Assembly: GCA_020638525.1 (NCBI GenBank)
Contig: JACKIL010000001.1
Location: 372,001-436,000 of the forward strand
From: Caulobacterales bacterium
GTDB taxonomy: Bacteria; Pseudomonadota; Alphaproteobacteria; Caulobacterales; Parvularculaceae
Direction of reading: 5' to 3'
Length of the DNA stretch: 64,000 bases
This document shows, one piece after another, positions 31,934 through 39,393 of the stretch. The notes beneath the pieces were generated by a model that worked only from the letters and a program-made list of their open reading frames with translations, had not been told where the DNA came from and made no database searches. Both the position numbers and the translations under genes were made by a program. Position 1 is the stretch's first letter. Each line of letters opens with the position of its first letter.

Positions 31934-33067
31934 ATGGCGACGATCCAGCTTCCCGGCCGTCGCCGCGGACTTCGCGACCGCCTCGGTCAGCTTCACTGGA
32001 TGCTGATCATCATGCTTTCCCTGCTCGCGACCGCGGGCGTTCTGACGCTTTATTCAGTCGCGGGCGGCAACTGGCAGCCATGGGCGCTCCAGCATGCGAT
32101 GCGTTTCACGGTTTCGCTCGGGCTGCTCATCGTGTTCGGCCTTATCAGCATGCGCTACTGGATGGCGCTCGCTTATCCGATTTACTTCGTCGCACTCATC
32201 GCGCTCGCGCTCGTGCCGATCATCGGCGAAGTGAACATGGGTGCGCAGCGCTGGATCGATGTCGGCCACTTCCAGTTCCAGCCTTCGGAGCTGATGAAGG
32301 TCGGCCTCGTGCTCGGTCTTGCGCGCTACTATCACGGCCTTCGCCCCGAGCAGGTCTCGCACATTCTCTATCTCATCCCGCCGGCGATCATGATCGGCGC
32401 GCCGGTGGGCCTCGTCTTCATTCAGCCCGACCTCGGCACGGCGATGCTGCTCGCAGCGACCGGACTTGCGATCGTCTTCCTTGCGGGGCTGAGCTGGCGT
32501 CTTGGGTTGATCGGCGTTCTCGGCGCAGTCGCGGCCGGTTACAGCGCCTATCGCTTCGAGATCCTCAAGCCCTATCAGATCGAACGCATCCTGACCTTCA
32601 TGAACCCGGACCGCGATCCGCTCGGTCAGGGTTATCACCTTCTTCAATCGAAGATCGGCCTCGGTTCAGGCGGCCTTGCGGGCAAGGGCTACATGCTCGG
32701 CACGCAAAGCCAGCTGAAGTTCCTGCCGGAGATGCAGACAGACTTCATCTTCACGATCTTCGGCGAGGAGTTCGGCTTTGTCGGCGCCTTCGTGCTCCTC
32801 AGCATCTATTACGCGATCATCCTGATGGGCATCGGCATCGCGCTGCGCGCCAAGACGCATTTCGCGCGGCTGACGGCGATGGGCATCGTCGTCGCCTTCG
32901 CGCTCTATGTGCTCATCAATACGGGGATGGTGATGGGTCTTGCGCCCGTCGTCGGCGTGCCGCTGCCGCTCGTCTCCTATGGCGGCACCGTGATGCTCAC
33001 CATCATGGCGGGCTTCGGCATTGTCATGAGCGCGCATGCGAGCCGCGACCATGAGGGCCTTTCCTGA
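31934..33067 (+). CDS. rodA: RodA, SEDS peptidoglycan glycosyltransferase
   Basis: Polymerises lipid II during elongation as the partner of PBP2. A 377-residue protein with about ten transmembrane helices. SEDS signatures are FQFQPSELMKVGLVLGLARYY, IQPDLGTAMLLAATGLAIVF (with the essential Asp) and GVPLPLVSYGGTVMLTIMAGFG. Last gene of the mre operon; it converges with the HxlR gene after 7 bases, with no visible terminator between. Confidence 0.96.
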   Translation: MATIQLPGRRRGLRDRLGQLHWMLIIMLSLLATAGVLTLYSVAGGNWQPWALQHAMRFTVSLGLLIVFGLISMRYWMALAYPIYFVALIALALVPIIGEVNMGAQRWIDVGHFQFQPSELMKVGLVLGLARYYHGLRPEQVSHILYLIPPAIMIGAPVGLVFIQPDLGTAMLLAATGLAIVFLAGLSWRLGLIGVLGAVAAGYSAYRFEILKPYQIERILTFMNPDRDPLGQGYHLLQSKIGLGSGGLAGKGYMLGTQSQLKFLPEMQTDFIFTIFGEEFGFVGAFVLLSIYYAIILMGIGIALRAKTHFARLTAMGIVVAFALYVLINTGMVMGLAPVVGVPLPLVSYGGTVMLTIMAGFGIVMSAHASRDHEGLS

Positions 33068-33074
33068 GGAAGGG

Positions 33075-33482
33075 CTATTCCGAGAATTTGTCTGACTGCG
33101 CTTCGCCGCCTGCGCGCGCACGCCACTTGAGCAGCGCGTCGAGGACAGGGCAAAGCGACTGGCCCCAATCCGTCAGCGCATATTCGACCCTCGGCGGAAC
33201 TTCCGGATAGACGACGCGGCGCACCATGCCCGCGCTTTCGAGCTGGCGCAGTTGCTGGGCCAGCATTTTCTGCGAGACGCCTTCGATCGCGCGTTCAAGT
33301 TCGGAAAAGCGCCGCACCTGTCCGCCGAAAAGGCAGAACAGAATTTCGAGCTTCCACCTGCCGTCGATGATCTTCAGCGCGTCCTGAACGGCGAGCGCGG
33401 CGGTCATCGGCGTGTAGCTTGTCTCATCTTCTTCGCGCTTACCTTCAGGTAAGTCGCCCACATCTTCGTGCGTTCTTGTCAT
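33075..33482 (-). CDS. HxlR-type winged-helix regulator
   Basis: A 135-residue transcription factor of the HxlR family. The domain is read from DALKIIDGRWKLEILFCLF, then RFSELERAIEGVSQKMLAQQLRQLESAGMVRR and RVEYALTDWGQSLCPVLDAL. Family members answer to redox, aldehyde or small-molecule signals; no Cys sits at a typical redox position in the N-terminal part, so the signal is unknown. It is divergent from the SnoaL-like gene with 62 bases between starts, so that gene is its most likely target. Confidence 0.9.
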   Translation of the reverse strand: MTRTHEDVGDLPEGKREEDETSYTPMTAALAVQDALKIIDGRWKLEILFCLFGGQVRRFSELERAIEGVSQKMLAQQLRQLESAGMVRRVVYPEVPPRVEYALTDWGQSLCPVLDALLKWRARAGGEAQSDKFSE

Positions 33483-33544
33483 GAGGTGATGTTAGTCCCC
33501 AACTTACGGGCAGCAAAGCGCAGCCAATCACGAGGAGACTTCTG

Positions 33545-33871
33545 ATGTCGCTTAACGCCCCCAAACCGATCATGGACTATTACGAGGCCAAGAACCGGCA
33601 CGACATTGACGCCATGCTTGCGTCATTTGCGGCGGAGGCCGCCGTCAAGGACGAAGGGAAGACTTATGTCGGTCACGCCGCCATTCGGGGGTGGATGGAG
33701 GAGACGACGCGCAAATATAGCGTGACGGTCGAACCGGAGACGATTGATGAGGACGGCGAACGGCAGGTCGTCCGCGCGCTCGTCTCGGGAAACTTTCCGG
33801 GCAGCCCTGCGCGGCTCACCTACCGCTTTATTCTGCGATCGGACAAAATTATCGGACTTGGGATTGGCTGA
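33545..33871 (+). CDS. SnoaL-like (NTF2-fold) domain protein
   Basis: A 108-residue single-domain protein with the SnoaL/NTF2 pattern: an initial helix ALNAP..IMDYYEAKNRHDIDAMLASFA, then YVGHAAIRGWMEETTRKYSV and a terminal strand FILRSDKIIGLGIG. Such proteins are isomerases, hydrolases or binding proteins; nothing here fixes the reaction. A GAGGAG lies upstream of the ATG. Paired divergently with an HxlR regulator, a common arrangement for small stress or detoxification units. Confidence 0.85.
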   Translation: MSLNAPKPIMDYYEAKNRHDIDAMLASFAAEAAVKDEGKTYVGHAAIRGWMEETTRKYSVTVEPETIDEDGERQVVRALVSGNFPGSPARLTYRFILRSDKIIGLGIG

Positions 33872-33921
33872 ACTGCAGCTATGGCTGCCAAGGCTGGTCG
33901 GCAGCGGTGGGCGGCCGGCGA

Positions 33922-34308
33922 TCAGGCGGCGTCGAGAACAGCCTTGAAGGCGGCGAGGGTCGCTTCGAACTGGCTGCCGGCCCCGGCGAGGCTTTCTTGC
34001 GCCCCGGCGCCATTCTGCGACCGGCAGGCGTCTTCGACCTTGCGGGCGGCTTTCGAGAGCGTCAGAGCGCCGACATTGGCGGCCGAGCCCTTGAGGGCGT
34101 GGGCGGTGCGGGCTGCCCCGGCGAGGTCGCCGCTGGCGAGTTCTACGTGAAGTTTTGCGAGAAGGTCGTCCGTAGAACGGCGGAAAGCGTCGAGAATTTC
34201 CCAGGTCCCGTCGACGCCGGCGGCGGCGACAAGACTGTCGATCTGCTCGCGGTCGAGCAGCGCGTCACCCCCGGACTTTGAGGCGTAACCGTCTGAATTC
34301 TCGCCCAT
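33922..34308 (-). CDS. Histidine phosphotransfer (Hpt) domain protein
   Basis: A 128-residue Hpt protein that would relay phosphate between a hybrid histidine kinase and a response regulator. The phosphorylatable His is in AARTAHALKGSAANVGA, in the four-helix pattern with a following KAARKVEDACR helix. It stands alone with no kinase or regulator adjacent. ATG 34308 (or GTG 34320) is chosen; a longer frame from 34479 runs back into the transporter gene leader and has no Hpt character. It could be a general relay such as ChpT-independent Hpt proteins, but its partners are unknown. Confidence 0.85.
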   Translation of the reverse strand: MGENSDGYASKSGGDALLDREQIDSLVAAAGVDGTWEILDAFRRSTDDLLAKLHVELASGDLAGAARTAHALKGSAANVGALTLSKAARKVEDACRSQNGAGAQESLAGAGSQFEATLAAFKAVLDAA

Positions 34309-34453
34309 AATGGCGTCCACTTTTGCCCCGTACTGGCGGCTGATGCGAAGCTTTCGCTTCCCCCTTCGTCGGGACCAAGATTTGCAAGAATCCGTAAAAA
34401 TATGTCTAAAGCCACCCTTCGGGCGGTGAGGGAGAAATCCGCCGGCAACCCAC

Positions 34454-34469
34454 AAAGGAGGGCGTTTTG
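34454..34469 (+). promoter_or_regulatory. Strong ribosome-binding site ahead of a TTG start
   Basis: AAAGGAGGG ends about 5 bases before TTG at 34467-34469. The strength and spacing of this site decide the start of the NSS transporter gene. Confidence 0.8.
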
Positions 34470-35966
34470 ACAGGTCCAAGCCAACCTGCAGATTCCGGAC
34501 ATTGGTCGTCCCGGGCGGCGTTTATTCTGGCCGCCATCGGTTCCGCCGTAGGCCTCGGCAATCTCTGGCGATTTCCCTATGTCGCCGGCGAGAACGGGGG
34601 CGGGGCCTTCGTCATCGTCTATATCATTTGCGTCATCCTGATCGGCCTGCCGGTGCTCGCGGCCGAACTCTTCATCGGCCGGCGGGGGAAAGGCTCGGCC
34701 GTAGGCGCGGTCGCCCATCTCGCCAGGGCTGAAGGACGCTCGAGCCTCTGGACGCTTCAGTCCTGGGTCGGCATGGCGGGGGCCTTCATCATTCTCACAT
34801 TCTACTCCGTCATCGCGGGCTGGGTGATCGCCTACGCGGTGATGATCGCACGCGATCTCTTCTCCGCTGTCGCGTCTCAGGGGCTTTCAGGGCTTGCCGC
34901 CGGCGCCTTTTCCGGGCTCAGCCAGGACGAGGTGGGCGCCAAACTCGGCGAGCTCCTGAGCGATCCTGTGCGGATGATCTTCTATCACGGCGTCTTCATG
35001 GCGATCACGGTGGCGATAGTCGCGCGCGGCCTCAAGGGCGGCATCGAGACGACGGTGACGATCCTGATGCCGGCATTCTTCGTGATGCTGATCGTGCTTG
35101 TCGGCTTTTCGCTCGTGCAGGGCGATCAGGTCCGCGGGCTCGACTTCCTGCTCGGCGTTCGCTTCGGCGGCGAGAAAGGGCTTCTTCACGGGCTCGCAGA
35201 CGGGTCGGTGATTTCCGCTGCGCTCGGTCAGGCGTTCTTCTCGATCGGTCTCGGCTCCGCGTTGATGATGACCTACGGCGCCTATATGACGAAGGAGCAG
35301 GACATTCCGCGCGCCGGGCGCCTGATCGGTCTCGCCGATACGGGCGTCGGCATTCTCGCCGGGATTGCGATCTTCCCGATCGTCTTTCAGGTCGGGCTCG
35401 ATCCGTCTTCCGGGCCGACCCTGATGTTCCAGACGCTCCCGCTCGCCTTCCAGCAAATGCCGGCCGGCGGGCTCTTCGGGCTCACCTTCTTCATCCTTGC
35501 GTTCTTTGCAGCGGTGACGTCGTCGATCGCGCTTCTTGAAGTCTCGACCGCCTGGTTCAACGAGCAGAGCAAGAGCGATCACCGCGTGACGTCGGCGATC
35601 GTTCTCGGCGTCATCGCCTTCATCATCGGCGTTGCGAACGCGCTGAGCCAGGTGCCTGTCGGCGCGAATGGCGAACACGCGAACTTCTTCAATACGTGGA
35701 AGCCCGCGGATGCGGTCGAGATATTCAATGGCATGGAGCTCTTGAGCTTCCTCTCCGCGCTCACCGACATCATGCTGCCGGTCGCGGGCTTCATCACCGC
35801 GGTCTTTGCGGGATGGGTCGTATCGGCGAGCGCTTCGCGCGAGGAGCTCGGTTTCAAAACCGAGCTCTGGTATCAGCGCTGGCGCTTCCTCATCCGCTAT
35901 GTCTGCCCGGTCGGCATTGGCGCGGTCATCGCCTATTCGACGATCATCGCGCCGCTGCTGAAGTAG
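34467..35966 (+). CDS. Sodium-dependent transporter of the NSS (SNF) family
   Basis: A 499-residue sodium symporter of the LeuT-like family, usually for amino acids or related amines. The first helix carries the family signature AAIGSAVGLGNLWRFPYVAG with the unwound sodium/substrate site, followed by ENGGGAF. About 11-12 transmembrane helices can be counted. Substrate cannot be predicted. The TTG start is supported by a near-perfect ribosome-binding site. Its 3' end overlaps the convergent pip gene by 23 bases. Confidence 0.93.
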   Translation: MTGPSQPADSGHWSSRAAFILAAIGSAVGLGNLWRFPYVAGENGGGAFVIVYIICVILIGLPVLAAELFIGRRGKGSAVGAVAHLARAEGRSSLWTLQSWVGMAGAFIILTFYSVIAGWVIAYAVMIARDLFSAVASQGLSGLAAGAFSGLSQDEVGAKLGELLSDPVRMIFYHGVFMAITVAIVARGLKGGIETTVTILMPAFFVMLIVLVGFSLVQGDQVRGLDFLLGVRFGGEKGLLHGLADGSVISAALGQAFFSIGLGSALMMTYGAYMTKEQDIPRAGRLIGLADTGVGILAGIAIFPIVFQVGLDPSSGPTLMFQTLPLAFQQMPAGGLFGLTFFILAFFAAVTSSIALLEVSTAWFNEQSKSDHRVTSAIVLGVIAFIIGVANALSQVPVGANGEHANFFNTWKPADAVEIFNGMELLSFLSALTDIMLPVAGFITAVFAGWVVSASASREELGFKTELWYQRWRFLIRYVCPVGIGAVIAYSTIIAPLLK

Positions 35967-36933
35967 CGGGAGACTGAAGCGAGGCGGCGAACTTGTTCGT
36001 CGCCTCGACAAGGTGATGGATGATGCCGGGCTCGCTCGCCGCGTGCCCGGCGTCCTGCACGACGACGAACTCCGCCTCGGGCCAGGCCTTGTGCAGCTCC
36101 CACGCAGTCTTCATCGGCGTGCAGACGTCATAGCGCCCTTGCACGATCACCGCCGGTATGTCGCGGATCTTGCCGACATTCGCGATGAGCTGGTCGTCGC
36201 GTTCGAAGAAGCCTCGATTGATGAAGTAGTGGCACTCAATGCGCGCGAAGGCGATCGCGAATGCGTCGCCGCCGAAGCTCTCGACACGCTCCGGGGACGG
36301 AAGAAGCGAAACCGTGGTGCCCTCCCACACGCTCCACGCTTTCGCGGCGGCGAGCTGGGCGGCTTTATCGTCACCCGTCAGGCGCTTGTAATAGGCGCTG
36401 ACGAAATCGCCGCGTTCCGCTTCCGGGATCGGCTTCACATAATCTTCCCACGCATCCGGGAAGATCCAGCTCGCGCCTTCCTGATAGAACCAGTCGATCT
36501 CCTCGCGGCGGATCGTGAAGATGCCGCGCAGGACGAGCGCGAGAACGCGCTCTGGGTGCGCCTCTGCATAAGCGAGCGAGAGCGTCGAGCCCCATGAACC
36601 GCCGAAAACGAGCCATCTGTCGATATTGAGATGCTCTCTCAGCTTCTCGATATCGCCGACGAGATCCCATGTCGTGTTCTCGCGAAGTTCCGCATGCGGC
36701 GTAGATTTCCCGCAGCCGCGCTGATCGAAGACGATGATCTTGTATTTCGTCGGATCGAAATAGCGCCGCATTGACGGCGTCGAACCGCCGCCGGGTCCGC
36801 CATGGCAAACGACGGCGGGAACGCCGTTCGGATTGCCTGAAACTTCATAGTAAATCTGGTGGAGGTCGGAGACTTTGAGCGAGCCGGTCGAGAAAGGTTC
36901 GATCGGCGGGTACAAACTGAGGCGTTCTGACAT
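35944..36933 (-). CDS. pip: Proline iminopeptidase
   Basis: Alpha/beta-hydrolase (peptidase family S33) that removes N-terminal proline from peptides. The 329-residue protein shows the oxyanion HGGPGGGS, FDQRGCGKSTP, the nucleophile elbow FGGSWGSTLSLAYAE and the acid/His region GRYDVCTPMKTAWELHKAWP ... DAGHAASEP. The length fits the family. The cytoplasmic enzyme lacks a signal peptide. It overlaps the preceding convergent transporter gene by 23 bases. Confidence 0.95.
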   Translation of the reverse strand: MSERLSLYPPIEPFSTGSLKVSDLHQIYYEVSGNPNGVPAVVCHGGPGGGSTPSMRRYFDPTKYKIIVFDQRGCGKSTPHAELRENTTWDLVGDIEKLREHLNIDRWLVFGGSWGSTLSLAYAEAHPERVLALVLRGIFTIRREEIDWFYQEGASWIFPDAWEDYVKPIPEAERGDFVSAYYKRLTGDDKAAQLAAAKAWSVWEGTTVSLLPSPERVESFGGDAFAIAFARIECHYFINRGFFERDDQLIANVGKIRDIPAVIVQGRYDVCTPMKTAWELHKAWPEAEFVVVQDAGHAASEPGIIHHLVEATNKFAASLQSPATSAAAR

Positions 36934-36998
36934 TTGACTGCTTACGGTCCGCTGAAGGGTGTGTTACGGTGTTTAAACAGGGGGTCGGGCGGTCAATC

Positions 36999-37034
36999 AA
37001 GGTCCGTAAGTTCGGCAAGGTCCGTAAGTTCGGA
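36999..37034. repeat. Exact 18-base tandem repeat, two units
   Basis: AAGGTCCGTAAGTTCGG followed by C (36999-37016) and again followed by A (37017-37034). Located in the gap between pip and the lipoprotein gene. Confidence 0.9.
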
Positions 37035-37108
37035 AAAGTCGACCGGGCAGTCGGGATTAACCGTTCGTTGGCGGCGTGTATTAGGTGCTGGGCGGGAGTG
37101 CGTGGCGG

Positions 37109-37768
37109 GTGCGTATTAATCTGCGGTTGGTCGGCGTTGTCTTCGGGGCGCTTCTCACAGGCCCTCTCCTTGGTTCCCTCGGCGGCTGCTCAACCGTCGT
37201 TTTCTCGGAAAATACGTCAACGCAACGCGCCGCCGCAGTCGAACGCGAAGCGCTGATCGACGCTGCTTCCCAGGTCGCCAAGACGAAATGGCCGCATCCA
37301 CAGAACGCCTCCTGGCAGGCGCGTTTCATTTCGATGAGCCCCGGCGGCGAGCGCCTTAGCCAGTCTGAAACGATCAACGCCTATCTCAATTCTCTGTCTT
37401 CGGATCAAAGCAAGCCCGATCAGGTGCTCGCAGATGCGCAGGGCCATCTTGCGGCGGCGAGCGCGCTCGCCCGCGCAGCGAACGCTGCGGCGGGCTCTAT
37501 TCGTCCCGTAAAGGCGGACGTCTCGATTGTTGAAGAAGCGATCGGCGATCTGCGCGATACGCGCGACATCTATGTCGCGAGCCTCAAATCGCTCGCAAAG
37601 CATGGCGAGCCGGTTCAGACGACGAATGTCCGTGAACTGAAGTCTGAGTTCGACGACGCCATTCGCGAACTCGGCGCTGCGGCGGACCTGCTCGCCGACC
37701 GCGTCGATGGCGACCAGACCGAAACCTTCGCCGCGCCCGGCCCGAACGTTTCCAGAGGGTCGCTTTAG
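37109..37768 (+). CDS. Putative lipoprotein of unknown function
   Basis: A protein of about 219 residues with a lipoprotein signal: hydrophobic LVGVVFGALLTGPLLGSLGGC, with Cys-27 in an LGGC lipobox. The mature part is helical, with coiled-coil-like stretches (ADAQGHLAAASALARAANAAAG, and ELKSEFDDAIRELGAAADLLADRV). It resembles no family I can name. Starts are GTG at 37109 (chosen, close to the hydrophobic core) or GTG at 37085. Its stop overlaps the convergent DUF423 gene by 4 bases. Confidence 0.7.
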   Translation: MRINLRLVGVVFGALLTGPLLGSLGGCSTVVFSENTSTQRAAAVEREALIDAASQVAKTKWPHPQNASWQARFISMSPGGERLSQSETINAYLNSLSSDQSKPDQVLADAQGHLAAASALARAANAAAGSIRPVKADVSIVEEAIGDLRDTRDIYVASLKSLAKHGEPVQTTNVRELKSEFDDAIRELGAAADLLADRVDGDQTETFAAPGPNVSRGSL

Positions 37769-38151
37769 GCTTCCCGCTTGGGCCCGCCGCCTAATCCGGC
37801 CGCCGCGAGCAAAAGCCAGCCGATCATCAATGTAAGACCGCCGACAGGCGCGAACATCGCGATCCGTCCGTTTCCTGTCAGCGCATAGGCATAGAGAACG
37901 CCGCAGAAGATCGCGGTTCCGAGCAGGATCGCGCCATAGCTCCAGGCAAGGCGCGCGCTGCGGGGCCCGAGCGCGAGCGCTGCAAGAAGCAGCGCATGGG
38001 CGAGGTGGAACTGTCCGCCCGTCATATAGGCGTTACGCTGGATATCGGGGAGCGTCGCAGGAAGACCATGCGCGCCGAAAGCGGCGAGGGCGACGGCGAG
38101 AAAGCCGACAAGGCCGGCGACGATGAGCTTCAGGTTCATGGCGCGCTCCAT
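37765..38151 (-). CDS. DUF423 family small membrane protein
   Basis: A 128-residue protein with four predicted transmembrane helices. The N-terminal VGFLAVALAAFGAHGLP and the AYMTGGQFHLAHALLLAALAL motif (with the conserved His pair) are typical of DUF423 (YgdD-like). Function unknown in the family. Overlaps the lipoprotein gene stop by 4 bases and is divergent from the MFS gene. Confidence 0.9.
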   Translation of the reverse strand: MERAMNLKLIVAGLVGFLAVALAAFGAHGLPATLPDIQRNAYMTGGQFHLAHALLLAALALGPRSARLAWSYGAILLGTAIFCGVLYAYALTGNGRIAMFAPVGGLTLMIGWLLLAAAGLGGGPKREA

Positions 38152-38226
38152 TGGATCGCAGTTGAAAGACGCGACGGACCTCGACGCTGAAGCCGGCGAG
38201 CCTTAGGAGAGGGGCGTCAGGCGAAC

Positions 38227-39393
38227 ATGCACCCGCGCACTCATTTTTCCTATGCGGCTTTCTATTCGAGCAAATTCATTTTGCTCGGCATTCAGCTGCC
38301 GTTTTTCTCCGGCTGGCTCGCGCTGAAAGGCGTCTCTGCGAGCGAGATCGGGCTCATCACCGGCGGCGCGCTCGTGATGCGGCTCCTGCTCGGGCCGTTC
38401 GTCGCCTATTGGGCCGACCAGCAGGACGACATGCTGCGGGGCCTGAAGTTTCTGGCTTTCGTTTTCGCGGCGAGCGCGCTCGCGCTGAACCTGCCAGTGA
38501 ACAATCTCGCCATCGCCGCCGCTTCGATCGGCGTCATGTGGTCCTTCGGCGTGCTCGTGCCGCTTGTCGACACCGCCGTTTTGCGCGCGGACCGGGCGGG
38601 CCTTGCAAATTTCGGACAGGCGCGCGCGATTGGCTCCTTTGCGTTTCTTGCGACGACGATCCTCGGCGGGGAGGCGCTGACGCGTCTCGGGCTCAACGCC
38701 GCCGCGCCGATCATGGCGGCCGCGGCCTGTGCGGCTTTCGCGGTCGGGCTTTCGCTGCCGTCCGAGCGGCGCCAAAGCGGGCCGGGAAGTGCACTCAACT
38801 GGCGCGATGTGCGCGCGCTCTTTTCCTCGAAAGTCTTCCTGCTCGCGCTCGCCGCCGCTGCGCTCGTTCAGGGCGCGCACGCCGTCTATTACGCATTCTC
38901 GATCCTCCACTGGAGTTCGATCGGCTATTCGCCGCGCATCGTCGGAATGCTTTGGGCGACGGGCGTCATTGCAGAGATCCTTCTGCTCACGCGAATGCGC
39001 GCGGCCGCGCGGCTTCTCGGCCCGGCGAAACTCATCGCGCTTGGCGCGGGCGGCGCGGCGCTCCGCTGGTCGCTCATCGCGCTGGAGCCGCCTTTGCCGC
39101 TGCTCTTCCTCATACAGACGATGCACGCCCTGACATTCGCGGCGACCTATATCGGAACCATCGAGTTCATCGCACGCGCGGCGCCGGCGCGGCTCATCAA
39201 CACGGCGATGACTCTCAACTCGACAGCGGGCGTCGGCGCGGTGACAGGGCTTGCAACGATTGCGGGCGGTTATGTGTTCCAGTCGGCAGGCGCGGGCGCG
39301 GCTTATTTCCTGATGGCCGGCATGGGAGCCATTGCGTTCGTTCTCACCCTGCTTCTGTCGCGCATGTGGAAAGGCGGCAGGCTCGTCGAGTAG
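38227..39393 (+). CDS. MFS transporter (HcaT / MFS_1-like group)
   Basis: A 388-residue 12-helix permease. The start, FSYAAFYSSKFILLGIQLPFFSGWL, with GPFVAYWADQ as the loop 2-3 motif, matches the LacY-like MFS_1 group that includes the 3-phenylpropionate transporter HcaT and nucleoside permeases. The C-terminal half has FAATYIGTIEFIARAAPARL and GLATIAGGYVFQSAGAG. No catabolic genes nearby indicate a substrate. A GGAGAGGGG lies 10-15 bases upstream. It ends next to the convergent CHASE2 gene. Confidence 0.85.
   Translation: MHPRTHFSYAAFYSSKFILLGIQLPFFSGWLALKGVSASEIGLITGGALVMRLLLGPFVAYWADQQDDMLRGLKFLAFVFAASALALNLPVNNLAIAAASIGVMWSFGVLVPLVDTAVLRADRAGLANFGQARAIGSFAFLATTILGGEALTRLGLNAAAPIMAAAACAAFAVGLSLPSERRQSGPGSALNWRDVRALFSSKVFLLALAAAALVQGAHAVYYAFSILHWSSIGYSPRIVGMLWATGVIAEILLLTRMRAAARLLGPAKLIALGAGGAALRWSLIALEPPLPLLFLIQTMHALTFAATYIGTIEFIARAAPARLINTAMTLNSTAGVGAVTGLATIAGGYVFQSAGAGAAYFLMAGMGAIAFVLTLLLSRMWKGGRLVE

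Noticed and set aside
36934..37108. Possible small gene (frame 36969-37256) between pip and the lipoprotein gene
   Set aside because: Contains the tandem repeat, lacks a ribosome-binding site and overlaps the lipoprotein signal sequence in another frame.
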